In this document: positions 1 through 8,948 of the stretch, piece after piece
Layout of the letters: the number at the start of each line of letters is the position of its first letter
Position numbering within the stretch: the first letter of the stretch is position 1
Virus record (IMG/VR): IMGVR_UViG_3300010970_000136
Coordinates: 1-64,000 of that record
DNA length: 64,000 bases
Strand: one strand, 5' to 3'
DNA from: a virus
The notes under the pieces: generated by a model
What the model was told of the DNA's origin: nothing
What the model saw: only the letters and a program-made list of their open reading frames with translations
Databases searched by the model: none
Made by a program: the position numbers and the translations under genes

Positions 1-48
1 ATTATACTCTTGTCTTATATTTCCTTGAGGAGTGGTTTCTTCTGCCAT
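1..48 (-). CDS. 5' end of an unidentified protein (runs off the left edge)
   Basis: The minus strand opens ATG at 48 and reads MAEETTPQGNIRQEYN before the window ends. It lies 6 bases beyond the stop of the preceding connector gene and in the same direction, so it is probably the next late structural gene. Too little is present to assign a function. Confidence 0.6.
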   Translation of the reverse strand, partial: MAEETTPQGNIRQEYN

Positions 49-54
49 AACTTA

Positions 55-1041
55 TTAATTGTTTCTTCTTCTACCGTTTCTGTTGGTTCTATTTGGTAGC
101 TCGTACATATTAAACCTATTCAAATCATTTTTGATTCGTCTTTGTTTATCCCATGCGGTTTGTTTCTTAATCTCAATATCAGCCATAATATAAGCTTCTT
201 CATATAGCTGTTTATGATACATTAACTTTTGTTGTAACTGATTGAATGTTTCATCAACAGTTTGATTAGTTAGCATTTCAAAAACCTTATACTTAATGAA
301 TGCTTCTACATACTCTCTAATACGATAATTATCAGGAACCATTTGATTACCTACATGATCATATTCTGTAGCATAGAAAATTAAATGTACAACCCCATTT
401 CTGAAGTTGGTTACAAATTTATTATCTCTAATGTCAAATGAATCATAACTAGCAGAACCTGGAGTGAACTCATGTATACCTGGTGCTTCTTTTTGGAATT
501 CCCAATTGTTTGTATATTCTACACCACAGTTTTGTTTTGCAGAAATAGTACCTGGTTTAAGAAGATATTCTAATCTGTATGATCTAGTTGTCTGTGTATT
601 TGTTTTATATACTGCTTGTTCTAACAATGGCATACATACACCATTACAATCACATTGTTGACACTCAGGATTACTACATGGATTATCACAAGGATTTCCA
701 CCATAAACAATAGGGCTAACTTGAATAGTTGTAGCACTAGCTGCTTGTGAGTAAAATGAATTAGCTGATTGATATGGATATTGAGGAACTTCAGCACACA
801 TCCAAGCTTCTCTTGCAGCATAAAAGTTATCTGGAAGTCTTGCTTGAAAATCTTCTATATAAAGAGTTTCTTCCGAAATCACATAAGTAGTTCTTCCTAA
901 CTTCTTAAGACTCTTGTCTAAGTATGTAGGAAACAAAAGATCATCTACAGCACCTGTATCAAAGTAGCTTTTCAACTCTTCTTTTACAGTGGCATAAATA
1001 GGTTCTGGGGATATAAAATTATATTTATAATAATTACTCAT
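55..1041 (-). CDS. putative virion connector/tail protein
   Basis: A 328-residue protein with a soluble profile and no signal peptide. Residues 1-80 carry the segment SPEPIYATVKEELKSYF followed by a D-rich stretch. Around residues 115-135 there is a Cys-rich loop (CDNPCSNPECQQCDC) that could bind metal. The C-terminus is basic and Arg/Asn-rich. It follows the other small connector-like genes in the late minus-strand operon, 6 bases after the preceding gene. In crAss-like phages this position holds ring or tail-stump proteins. That role is inferred from position and general character; no catalytic motif is visible. Confidence 0.55.
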   Translation of the reverse strand: MSNYYKYNFISPEPIYATVKEELKSYFDTGAVDDLLFPTYLDKSLKKLGRTTYVISEETLYIEDFQARLPDNFYAAREAWMCAEVPQYPYQSANSFYSQAASATTIQVSPIVYGGNPCDNPCSNPECQQCDCNGVCMPLLEQAVYKTNTQTTRSYRLEYLLKPGTISAKQNCGVEYTNNWEFQKEAPGIHEFTPGSASYDSFDIRDNKFVTNFRNGVVHLIFYATEYDHVGNQMVPDNYRIREYVEAFIKYKVFEMLTNQTVDETFNQLQQKLMYHKQLYEEAYIMADIEIKKQTAWDKQRRIKNDLNRFNMYELPNRTNRNGRRRNN

Positions 1042-1047
1042 AGTTTC

Positions 1048-1524
1048 TTAGCGTTTCCATTCTTTATAAATGTGTTGATACTTATCGCTGGTTTTTAAGT
1101 AGTGTGATAATAATCTTGATGTAAGTCTTGATGGTTTAAAATACCAAAGATCTGAGTTTCTAAAACGAGCTGTAGTTTTAAACCACATCCATCCGAAGAA
1201 ATAACCTTCTGTATGATAATTAAAGTTGTAAATTACTTTACCTTTCTCTTTAGTTTTTTGCCAGTCTATAGGAAGATTAACAAACTCTTTACCATCAGTT
1301 CCTTTCAGTCTTCTTCTTTTCTTTTTATTGATTGAGAATTCTCCAAAACCATAGGGTAGTTTTGCTTTATCTCCTGTCTCTAGAATATACTCTTTGAAAG
1401 ATTCATTATAAGTGTAGAGAATGTTTCTCCAGTTATCAAATGTAATCTTTACAGAAGGATTCTTTTTACAGAAGTCATTGTAGTTTTCTTTACTAGCACT
1501 TCGCCAATCAATCTTTGTTCTCAT
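1048..1524 (-). CDS. small basic protein of the late operon
   Basis: A 158-residue, strongly basic protein with an aromatic-rich C-terminal half (FFGWMWFKTTARF, DLWYFKPSRL). A KKKRRRLKG patch lies near residue 70, directly after a GFGEFSINK segment. Its start overlaps the stop of the upstream gene at 1524, suggesting coupled translation. The Lys/Arg patch would suit nucleic-acid contact or a virion-internal position. No family is recognised with certainty, though proteins of this size and pattern recur next to connector genes of crAss-like phages. Confidence 0.5.
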   Translation of the reverse strand: MRTKIDWRSASKENYNDFCKKNPSVKITFDNWRNILYTYNESFKEYILETGDKAKLPYGFGEFSINKKKRRRLKGTDGKEFVNLPIDWQKTKEKGKVIYNFNYHTEGYFFGWMWFKTTARFRNSDLWYFKPSRLTSRLLSHYLKTSDKYQHIYKEWKR

Positions 1525-2252
1525 TAATTATTTGGTTTTGCATTTGGTGCTTGACCATCTGCACCATCTTGACTAATATCTGTCTTAATGTTAAAATAAG
1601 TAGATAAAAGCTTTCTAGACGTTAATTCAAGTGTTTGCTGTTCTAGATATCCTGGAAGAGGAAACTCTTTATCTAATGGATTCTTACATATGTCATCTAA
1701 TGAATAATCCGTTCCTCCACATCCACATTCTGGATACATTATATCATTTGTTACATCTTCTTCAAAGAATGCCACAAATCTAATAGCTTGTAACAATGGA
1801 TTGTTAACATATAAATAACCATTAGATATCCAGAAGTATTCTTCTTTCTTGATTATAGGTAACTTCAATAAATTCATATATCTATTGATAGTAGTCTCTT
1901 TTAACTTCTTACCTTGACCACTCATTGCATTAATAGAATAAACTCCCTGTATCACATACTGATAGTTTCCTTCAGAGATACGTGGGAGTTTATATTTTGT
2001 TCTTGCAACTGAACAAGGGTCTGTATATCCACAACATTCAGAAATTGGAACTTCTATCATCTCTAAACAAGGGATAGTAGTGAATAAAGTATCAGTTGCC
2101 CATAACTTTCTTAAGTTAGTTTCTCTCTTGATTAATAATAAAGAGTTGTTTCTAATTTCAGATGCAATAGCTCTGTCAGTTATCAAACTGTCAGTAGATA
2201 AGATTTTATGTACTGAACGTACATCCGATACTAATTTTCTTAGTGTTGCCAT
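1524..2252 (-). CDS. putative connector/ring or tail-stump protein
   Basis: A 242-residue protein opening ATLRKLVSDVRSVHKILSTDSLITDRAI, a helical start typical of connector components in crAss-like late operons. Two Cys clusters are visible, CCGYTDPC near residue 73 and CGCGG near 175. The C-terminus is a disordered tail rich in Ala, Asn and Pro. Tight spacing to both neighbours (6 bases upstream, 1-base overlap downstream) supports a shared transcript. A head-to-tail connector role is an inference from context. Confidence 0.55.
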   Translation of the reverse strand: MATLRKLVSDVRSVHKILSTDSLITDRAIASEIRNNSLLLIKRETNLRKLWATDTLFTTIPCLEMIEVPISECCGYTDPCSVARTKYKLPRISEGNYQYVIQGVYSINAMSGQGKKLKETTINRYMNLLKLPIIKKEEYFWISNGYLYVNNPLLQAIRFVAFFEEDVTNDIMYPECGCGGTDYSLDDICKNPLDKEFPLPGYLEQQTLELTSRKLLSTYFNIKTDISQDGADGQAPNAKPNN

Positions 2253-2258
2253 TTTTGT

Positions 2259-3482
2259 TTAAATTCTTTCTTCAAACTCACAGACCTTTCCATGTTTATA
2301 ATCATAAACTAATGCAAGGGCTGCTCGTACTGAGTGTACATAATTACTATCTAGATGCCATCTATCTGTTCCAGAAAGACTAGGCATTTGTTGTATTCTC
2401 ACTCCCTTAATTTCTTTTGCCATGTAGTGATGTTTATCACCTGTGTGAACTTCTCTAAATGTTGCATTACCAAACTCTTTACTATAATCTGGATGTGTAG
2501 CAAACAATAAAGGAAGATCTTCTATTTTACAGTTGCCATGGTGCCAACCAATAAATGTATTACCTAATGTTATTCCTTTTACAACACTATGTTCTCTTTT
2601 AAATCTAACATCATAATTGTTCTTGAAGAACACTTCTAGTGCATGTGCAAGATAAAATGATTTAGTTCTATCATGATTACCTTGTACTAATATCACCTCT
2701 ACATTACTAGAATGATTTCTCAACATGTTAATAGTACTAACTAGAATATCAAATCCTAATTCATACTCAGAACTATAATCCATTATAGTGTCCTGTGGTG
2801 TACCATTTGTAGTTTGATGTTGATAGTTATCAGTGTGAAAGAAATCGTTCGATATAGGGAAGACAATTGTGTCTACGTTATATATTGATCTCACTTTTCT
2901 AACTAATGACTCAGCAACATTATAATAACGTCTAGCTCTTTCAGCAGGACTGTTATCTCCATCAATATGTCTTTTAGCTAAATGATAATCTGATAATGAT
3001 ATTTCAACATTAACATGTTCTTTGTCATTATTAGTATCAACAGAGAATGTTGGTTGAGGTGTAGGTGTGTAGTTTTCTAAAAACTTAATAAAGTCTTCTG
3101 GAGAGTAATCTTCTGCTTGCTTTCTTTTTGAAAACACTGAGGAAGTAAACTTCCCACTTGGTAACATCTTAGACCAGTAGTTTGTTATAACATACTTATC
3201 AAGATCTATCTTATGTAATTTGGCTAGTTCAATATCATCTTTAGGATCAAAGTCACTAATGATTGTACTTTCTACAGTACCTTTATCAACGTTAACTTTC
3301 TTAGTTGCAGCGTTATACGCTTCTTGAAACTCTTCAGTAGGAGCATCTTGTTCTCTCAACTCTTTTAACAAATCATTTACTTCTCCCTCTGTAATTCCAA
3401 GTCTCTCAGCATAGAATTTTTTAGATTTTTTTAATCGAAGTAAGTCTTCTAGTTGAGTTAACAACACTTGGTTTTCAGACAT
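2259..3482 (-). CDS. calcineurin-like metallophosphoesterase with N-terminal HTH-like segment
   Basis: A 407-residue protein. Residues 1-50 form a helix-turn-helix-like segment (KKFYAERLGITEGEVNDLLKEL). The C-terminal half carries the metallophosphoesterase motifs: EISLSDYHLAKRH, NDFFHTDN, the diagnostic GNHDR near residue 270, WHHGN near 312 and HTGDKHHY near 345, supplying the Asp, Asn and His ligands of a two-metal centre. The likely role is a phosphodiesterase acting on DNA or nucleotides. It lies between the fibre region and connector genes, so it could be virion-associated or a late processing enzyme. The substrate cannot be deduced. A 182-base gap with a terminator separates it from the upstream gene, so it probably has its own promoter. 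Confidence 0.8.
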   Translation of the reverse strand: MSENQVLLTQLEDLLRLKKSKKFYAERLGITEGEVNDLLKELREQDAPTEEFQEAYNAATKKVNVDKGTVESTIISDFDPKDDIELAKLHKIDLDKYVITNYWSKMLPSGKFTSSVFSKRKQAEDYSPEDFIKFLENYTPTPQPTFSVDTNNDKEHVNVEISLSDYHLAKRHIDGDNSPAERARRYYNVAESLVRKVRSIYNVDTIVFPISNDFFHTDNYQHQTTNGTPQDTIMDYSSEYELGFDILVSTINMLRNHSSNVEVILVQGNHDRTKSFYLAHALEVFFKNNYDVRFKREHSVVKGITLGNTFIGWHHGNCKIEDLPLLFATHPDYSKEFGNATFREVHTGDKHHYMAKEIKGVRIQQMPSLSGTDRWHLDSNYVHSVRAALALVYDYKHGKVCEFEERI

Positions 3483-3589
3483 ATACAGTAGTATTTAATT
3501 AAAAAATATGGTAAAGATAAAGAATTGTTTTTATACTTTCCAAATAATTTTAATTAGACAGGTTATTATTTATAACTAAAATAGTTATA

Positions 3590-3622
3590 AAACAAAAACT
3601 CCCCAAGGAAACCCTTGAGGAG
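3590..3622 (-). terminator. Rho-independent terminator after gene 3665-4198
   Basis: Read on the minus strand, a 10-bp stem (CTCCTCAAGG / CCTTGGGGAG, one G-U pair) with a GTTT loop is followed by TTTTTGTTTT. It closes the transcript of the fibre-region genes. Confidence 0.85.
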
Positions 3623-3664
3623 AAACTTAGTAAAACCAACAAAACTGAAGTTTTTTTATTTATA

Positions 3665-4198
3665 TTATTGACAATATCCTGATGTTAGAACAACTCCATT
3701 TGCATCAATGTATGCCCAAGCCAATACTGTTCCAGGGTTTTTAAAGTAACCATAGTATTTAGGTTCAGGCCAAGTAATAGGAATAGTTAATGCTTCATCT
3801 TCATATACAGTCATTCCTGGACTTAGATAAGAGGATGTTGCATATCTTGTTGATATAAATACCAATGGTTCTCCAGTAGCGATATCAGCACATGCTTCAA
3901 GTTGAGTATTAACAGGGAATCTAGTCATTGGAAATTGATAAACTCCAGGTGCAACTGTTGTAGAGGTGGTAGTTGTAATTCCTCCAATAGGAATGTCGAT
4001 ATAATTTGTACACACTCCTGTAGATCTAACTCTCACAGTAGTTGTTGAGTCTGGAACTATTGTAGATGTGTATCCAGCCAACAATGCTGATTTACTTACA
4101 CCTGTTTCAAATGGAACAGAGTACCCATCTACATTTGAATATAAATCAAACGGACCAGCATCTAGTCCTGCTGTTGTTAATGTTATTAATACTGTCAT
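3665..4198 (-). CDS. putative virion/fibre-associated protein with Thr-rich linker
   Basis: A 177-residue beta-rich protein. An N-terminal domain (residues 1-75) is joined by a Thr-rich linker (GGITTTTSTTVAPG, residues 73-86) to a C-terminal domain rich in Tyr and Pro. No signal peptide. It lies directly downstream of the 730-residue fibre gene and upstream of a strong terminator, so it is probably an accessory fibre, tip or decoration protein. The linker resembles those in 6463-7032 and 7788-8924. The exact role is unknown. Confidence 0.6.
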   Translation of the reverse strand: MTVLITLTTAGLDAGPFDLYSNVDGYSVPFETGVSKSALLAGYTSTIVPDSTTTVRVRSTGVCTNYIDIPIGGITTTTSTTVAPGVYQFPMTRFPVNTQLEACADIATGEPLVFISTRYATSSYLSPGMTVYEDEALTIPITWPEPKYYGYFKNPGTVLAWAYIDANGVVLTSGYCQ

Positions 4199-4226
4199 GT
4201 TATATTTTTTTTTTTAATTTGGTTTG

Positions 4227-6419
4227 TTAGTTGATTCCAGTTCCTATTCTATAATTAGGTACTTGTAGAGAAGCAAATTGTTTACCATTTTGTATATACA
4301 CTAATGATAAATAATAATTACCGTATCCATCTGATAAGAATGTTTCATCTTTATTACCTGATACGTAAAATGCCCACCATCCATTTGTTATAAATGGGCT
4401 ATCTGTATAATTAATATCATCATGGAATCCTTCATACACTGCGTTAACTGCACTTTCAGAATTTCGTCCAGAATCATATAAATATTTTGTTGTTCTATTA
4501 ATTGGGAATGCTCCATCTACAGCATCACCACCAAATTGTTGATAACCTTCACCACTAGTAAATACTAATAACTGATCTGCATCAGTTGCTAGTGTTTGTA
4601 TTTCTGCTTCTGTTGGATCAAATGATATAGTAGATGATATCAATGACATTAGTCTAGGTGAGGTTGATGCAGGTATATTATCTATATATACAATTCCACT
4701 AGATCCACCTTTCCAAACTAGCACTCCTTGATCGTTGTACCAGTTCAAAACTAATTCACCATTAATAACTCCCATCTCTATTCCAACTTGACCATTAGCA
4801 TGCCTAAATCGTATAGCATTATCATTATTTTTATTTACAGATAATCCATTCCAACCAGTTGCTGGGTGAGTAGGACCTGTACCAGGAGTTATAATTGAGT
4901 CTGCTACAGTTGTACCTTTTAAAACTACTTGATTACCTACCACTTCAAAAGGACTTACAACACCACTAGTGCCGCTTGTTCCATTTGATATTTTAAATGA
5001 GTCAGCAGTAAAGACTATGTCAGATGTAGTTCCATTTGATCCTAATTTCATTCCAGCAACTTTACCACCTGCATTAACTTCTAATGTGTATTGAGCGTCA
5101 ACCGCACCTAGTGCATCAGCAGATGTTTCTAAAGCTTCTGTAATTTGAGCACTATAATCGCTTACTTCTGATTTAAGAGTGGTGAAATTTGAAGCACCTG
5201 TTCCAAGAACAGTAGCCCAAGTGTCTAATTCAGTTGTTATTTCACTTGATAATGTACCAATGTCTGTAGTTACTTTAGCTTCTAATTCAGTTATTATTTC
5301 TGCTTTAGCATTACCAACTTTAACATCAACTTGTTGTAGAGTTGTAATATTTGCTTGTGAAATTGCAGTAGTCCGATCAGTAGTTTCTTGAGATATCTTA
5401 GCTTCTAAATCATTTTTCAAGATTGCTCTAGCTGCAGTTGCTGTAGCGTTCGCTTCTTGTAATGTAAGAACTTTTGCTGCTGAAATTGCTGCAGTTCTAT
5501 CTGTTCCCTCTTGGGTCACTTTAGCTTCTAGATCAGTTTTTAATAATGCTCTAGCAGTTGTTGCAGTAGCATCTGCTTGTTGTAATATGTTTATTGTTGC
5601 TTGACCAATTGCTGTTCCTCTATCAGTAGTTTCTTGAGCAACTTTAGCGTTTAGATTGGTTTCTAGAGTAGCTCTTGCTTCAGACTCTGTTGATATAGAT
5701 TCGGTCAATTGAGTTACAGCTGCTTCTCTAAGACCTGTTTCTGTTTCTAATGAAGTTGCTACTGTATCTACCATTGTAGCAATAGCTTGCTCTCTTGTTA
5801 CAGATGCTGTTCTTTCTTGTGTTATTCTAGCATCTACATCTAAGTCTAAAGCAGTTATGCTTGCAGAAACATTTTCAATTACAGTAGCCATTGCTTCATT
5901 TGCATTAGCTCTAGCAATTGATTCTGATGTAATTAATGCTGTAGCAGTTTGTATATCTGTAGTAAATGTTGCAGAAATAGTTTCAATTATACCAGCCACT
6001 GCTTCAAACTCATTAACTCTAGCAAATCTTTCTTCATTGATAAGTGCTTGAGATGAAAGATTATTGTCTGCAATCCTTTGTCCTTGTAAACCTATCTGTC
6101 CTTGTAAAAGACAAGAGTATTGTATAAGAGCTGCAAGAACATCATTCAATACAAACTCTGTAGGAGCATTTTCGCTTCCAGGAGGATAATCTTGGCTTGC
6201 AGGAAGATACTCCTGCATTATAGAACATATACTTATACCAGAAAGATCTATTACAATACCTGTTCCAGTTCTTAAGTGATTAAATATTTTTTGTTCAACT
6301 ACAGCTAAAGAGTCTCCTTTAACTATTCCAAGTTGAGGAATATCTATTCCTGTATATTTTACACATTTATCTGATATTGTTTCAGCACAACCTTGATAGC
6401 AATTATCGCAATTAGACAT
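4227..6419 (-). CDS. tail fibre / receptor-binding protein with repeated coiled-coil shaft
   Basis: A 730-residue protein. An N-terminal Cys-containing segment (CDNCYQGCAET) and a virion-attachment-like region reach about residue 120. From about 130 to 400 there is a degenerate repeat of about 30-35 residues (TARALLKTDLEAKVTQEGTDR and variants), rich in Ala, Thr and Glu and consistent with a trimeric coiled-coil shaft. Around 440-490, AQYTLEVNAGGKVAGMKLGSNG resembles the domain following the shaft in phage lambda J-like tip proteins. The C-terminal 200 residues are globular and Gly/Tyr-rich, the likely receptor-binding tip. It is the largest gene among the tail-side genes and the best candidate for host recognition. 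Confidence 0.75.
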   Translation of the reverse strand: MSNCDNCYQGCAETISDKCVKYTGIDIPQLGIVKGDSLAVVEQKIFNHLRTGTGIVIDLSGISICSIMQEYLPASQDYPPGSENAPTEFVLNDVLAALIQYSCLLQGQIGLQGQRIADNNLSSQALINEERFARVNEFEAVAGIIETISATFTTDIQTATALITSESIARANANEAMATVIENVSASITALDLDVDARITQERTASVTREQAIATMVDTVATSLETETGLREAAVTQLTESISTESEARATLETNLNAKVAQETTDRGTAIGQATINILQQADATATTARALLKTDLEAKVTQEGTDRTAAISAAKVLTLQEANATATAARAILKNDLEAKISQETTDRTTAISQANITTLQQVDVKVGNAKAEIITELEAKVTTDIGTLSSEITTELDTWATVLGTGASNFTTLKSEVSDYSAQITEALETSADALGAVDAQYTLEVNAGGKVAGMKLGSNGTTSDIVFTADSFKISNGTSGTSGVVSPFEVVGNQVVLKGTTVADSIITPGTGPTHPATGWNGLSVNKNNDNAIRFRHANGQVGIEMGVINGELVLNWYNDQGVLVWKGGSSGIVYIDNIPASTSPRLMSLISSTISFDPTEAEIQTLATDADQLLVFTSGEGYQQFGGDAVDGAFPINRTTKYLYDSGRNSESAVNAVYEGFHDDINYTDSPFITNGWWAFYVSGNKDETFLSDGYGNYYLSLVYIQNGKQFASLQVPNYRIGTGIN

Positions 6420-6462
6420 GTTGTTTTATTTTAAAAAGTTTAATTTGTTGTTGTAGTAATAA

Positions 6463-7032
6463 TTAAGATGGACAATCACAAGTTGTAGAAATATTATTTC
6501 CATCAACTAATGTTGCCATATAATTAGGACCTGATAAACCTAACACATTGAATTTGTAAGTACCAGAACTAATCCAATCCCCAATACCTAAAACATTTAA
6601 GGATTTAATTACCACATTAGTACCAGTAATAGTGTCGCAATTTGGACATTGATACTGATTAGCTACATAATAGAAATACGGAACTGTTGTAGTGGTTGTT
6701 GTAGTAGATGAACTTGACGTAGTAGTTGTTATTGGATCTATACAAGGTAGACAGTCTGGAAGTTTACATCCAGCAGTGATACGATTAACCTTACTAGCAA
6801 TCATTGGTACCGTAAAGCATCCAGCATAATCTGGATTACAATACTTAAATGTTAAGATTCTTCTATAGTTTAATAGATCAATAATTGCATTTCCTTGAAC
6901 AGGTTGATTAAGCATGAATACAACATTGTTGTATAAATCATTAGCCATCTCTGCAAGTTTACAATCTATATGGTTTAATAAAACTGGTATAGTTGAACAC
7001 TCAACACAATTTGTTAATCTAGGTGATAACAT
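6463..7032 (-). CDS. putative virion protein with Thr/Ser-rich linker
   Basis: A 189-residue protein with several Cys (CVECST, CKLPDCLPC, CPNC, CDCP). A 20-residue Thr/Ser linker lies near residues 100-119, separating an N-terminal helical domain from a small beta domain. It lies between the fibre gene and the Cys-rich mini-gene in the late operon. The Cys pairs could form disulphides in an extracellular particle or bind metal. A decoration or adaptor role is suggested by the linker it shares with neighbouring virion genes, but no family is recognised. Confidence 0.55.
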   Translation of the reverse strand: MLSPRLTNCVECSTIPVLLNHIDCKLAEMANDLYNNVVFMLNQPVQGNAIIDLLNYRRILTFKYCNPDYAGCFTVPMIASKVNRITAGCKLPDCLPCIDPITTTTSSSSTTTTTTTVPYFYYVANQYQCPNCDTITGTNVVIKSLNVLGIGDWISSGTYKFNVLGLSGPNYMATLVDGNNISTTCDCPS

Positions 7033-7041
7033 AATTTGATA

Positions 7042-7137
7042 TTATTTATTAGCTTTAGAAGCGCATGCTGCACATTGTCCATCTTTCAATTGACATCCAC
7101 ATCCCACATTAGCTCCGCATGAATTACAAGTTGCCAT
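7042..7137 (-). CDS. 31-residue Cys-rich mini-protein
   Basis: The minus strand reads MATCNSCGANVGCGCQ and ends CAACASKANK, with a stop 96 bases after the ATG at 7137. Six Cys in 31 residues (CxxC, CxC and CxxC) suggest one or two zinc sites or a knotted fold. It sits 1 base from the start-side neighbour's stop and 9 bases before the next start, as expected for a real operon gene, and the reading frame is fully open. Function unknown; a structural zinc peptide of the virion or an assembly factor is possible. Confidence 0.7.
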   Translation of the reverse strand: MATCNSCGANVGCGCQLKDGQCAACASKANK

Positions 7138-7138
7138 A

Positions 7139-7702
7139 TTAGTAAAAGTTTACTTGATAGTTGTTACCTGAACAACCACAATTGGTTTTTATAAAATTAT
7201 TTAACATATTGTTTGCCTGAGTGTATAGCTTATTAGCTTCCACTTCAGCGCAGTTATTAGCTGCTGCTATTGCTCCTTGAATAAAGAAATAGACTGTATT
7301 AAGATCCACCTTAGCTTGTGTCTTAATAGCTCTGTCACATTCCATCATGTCAAGTTTCATAAAAGCTTCATCAAACTTCTCTTGTAGTTGATCTACACGA
7401 ATAATTGTTTTCTCAACATAATTAACTGTTGCTGGTGCAATAGAATATCTCAAATGATATATTCCATCAGGCAATGGTTGATTTACACCCACTGCAGATA
7501 TGCCTAAGTTTGATGATGTGAATATATTTAGTTCACCAACATAAAAAGGTAGGCTTACCAATCCAAAGCCTGGTACATCTATATCTATAGTTGCACCTGA
7601 AACTAAAGGAGGGTCATCTGGATACACTGAAGCATCCATTACCGCAAGGTTAAGAGTACTGTATGTTGGTACTACAATTATGTCTAGTTTTAAATCTGCC
7701 AT
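7139..7702 (-). CDS. putative virion protein (beta domain plus helical C-terminus)
   Basis: A 187-residue protein. Residues 1-100 have alternating hydrophobic residues typical of a beta sandwich (LKLDIIVVPTYSTLNLAVMD, YHLRYSIAPA). Residues 105-170 are helical with single Cys residues, ending CGCSGNNYQVNFY. It follows the 378-residue structural gene after an attenuator-like hairpin. Position and fold character suggest a tail or decoration component; no named family is recognised. Confidence 0.5.
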   Translation of the reverse strand: MADLKLDIIVVPTYSTLNLAVMDASVYPDDPPLVSGATIDIDVPGFGLVSLPFYVGELNIFTSSNLGISAVGVNQPLPDGIYHLRYSIAPATVNYVEKTIIRVDQLQEKFDEAFMKLDMMECDRAIKTQAKVDLNTVYFFIQGAIAAANNCAEVEANKLYTQANNMLNNFIKTNCGCSGNNYQVNFY

Positions 7703-7708
7703 GTTGTT

Positions 7709-7756
7709 ATAAATAAATATGCCAGAGGAATATGAGTTATCCTCTTTCCCCTGGCA
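7709..7756 (-). terminator. terminator or attenuator hairpin downstream of gene 7788-8924
   Basis: On the minus strand an 11-bp stem (TGCCAGGGGAA pairing with TTCCTCTGGCA, one G-U pair) is followed by TATTTATTTAT. The U-run is weak, so partial read-through into 7139-7702 is likely. Confidence 0.65.
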
Positions 7757-7787
7757 TAGGTTATTATTAAAATCCTTTTACTAAATA

Positions 7788-8924
7788 TTAGTAGAAGTTA
7801 GTTGTTGTACTAGATGTTGTTTGGAAAAAACTAGTAGTAGTTGTAGTTGTAGAAGGAGCAGGGTTAGGAAGAACTCCTAAAGCAGCCTCTAATACAGTTT
7901 CAATTTCATTTCCAGCCATACTTCCAACAGGAACAGCAATGATTACAGTAGCATCTTCAGTGATATAATCACCCCATACGTAAGCACCTTTGTTGTACTC
8001 GTTAAATTTGATATAGAATGTATCATAAGCGATACCAGCAGCTACATAAGACTCAAAGTTCTCATTGTAACCATTCATTCTATATAAATGCTTCAAGTAA
8101 CCAGCTTGGTAGCTGTAGAAGTTTTTCTCCATTTGTGCAATCTCTGCAGACACACCTTTTGGATAAGAAGCTTCTTGAGTTACAACAGCCTCAGCAACAA
8201 TGTTACAGTTGTCAGCAACAATGAAGTCAGCAGTTGTAGCAGGTCCAGCATATACGAAAGTACGGAAGTACATTCTGTCATATTCGTAAGGGAAAGCAGC
8301 TACATCACATGGTTGTCCATATGCAGTTAATGGTTTACCTGTAATACGTAAGATTGTTCCACCTACATTTTCGAATGTGTAGAATTTGCTTAATGAAATG
8401 TTGTCAGGGTTGATACCTGGAGCACCAGCTTCTAATTTTGCAATTAAAGCATTGATTAACGCATTTACGTTAACACTAGCACATGGGTCACCACCACATT
8501 CTAAACATTCTGCAGCTACAGTTACTGAACGTGTAAATCCATTGAAATACAAAGTGTCTAAGTAGCTTGAGTGAGCACGTAAAGTCAAAGTGATATCTTC
8601 ACCTGCTTGTACGTTAAAGTTTGATACATCTGTTACTTGAACATTTGCTACAGTAGATCCTGATACTTTGTACCATTCAGTTACGTTAGAACCATTACTA
8701 GCAATTTTGTCAGATCTTTTAGATCCTTGCAAGTAAGTGTTAGCTCTACCTTGTGCAACGTAGAAATAAGGAGACATTGCAATAGTTCCTGCGTTAACAG
8801 TTGCATAGTTGCTGTTGAAGATACCTACTTGTCCTGCAGTAAGATCTTGTGTCGAACCAGAGCTAGGAAGAGAAGTCTGTCCTACTGGCACCACGAATAA
8901 CGTGGTTAATGAAAAATCAGCCAT
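7788..8924 (-). CDS. structural (virion) protein with C-terminal Thr-rich tail
   Basis: A 378-residue protein opening MADFSLTTLFVVPVG. It has a beta-rich N-terminal domain, a Cys loop (CLECGGDPC) near residue 140, a central domain to about 340, and a C-terminal tail almost wholly of Thr, Ser and Phe (residues 358-378). Codon use is more G/C-rich in third positions than its neighbours, as in the capsid gene, which suggests high expression. It follows the adaptor-like gene 8949-9680. An abundant decoration, head-fibre or tail protein is the best guess. Confidence 0.65.
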   Translation of the reverse strand: MADFSLTTLFVVPVGQTSLPSSGSTQDLTAGQVGIFNSNYATVNAGTIAMSPYFYVAQGRANTYLQGSKRSDKIASNGSNVTEWYKVSGSTVANVQVTDVSNFNVQAGEDITLTLRAHSSYLDTLYFNGFTRSVTVAAECLECGGDPCASVNVNALINALIAKLEAGAPGINPDNISLSKFYTFENVGGTILRITGKPLTAYGQPCDVAAFPYEYDRMYFRTFVYAGPATTADFIVADNCNIVAEAVVTQEASYPKGVSAEIAQMEKNFYSYQAGYLKHLYRMNGYNENFESYVAAGIAYDTFYIKFNEYNKGAYVWGDYITEDATVIIAVPVGSMAGNEIETVLEAALGVLPNPAPSTTTTTTSFFQTTSSTTTNFY

Positions 8925-8948
8925 TGTTTATTTATTTAAATTAATAGT

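Noticed and set aside
4227-6419. Repeats in the fibre gene as a DNA repeat array
   Set aside because: They stay in frame, vary in sequence and follow coiled-coil periodicity, so they are protein repeats of the shaft rather than an independent element.
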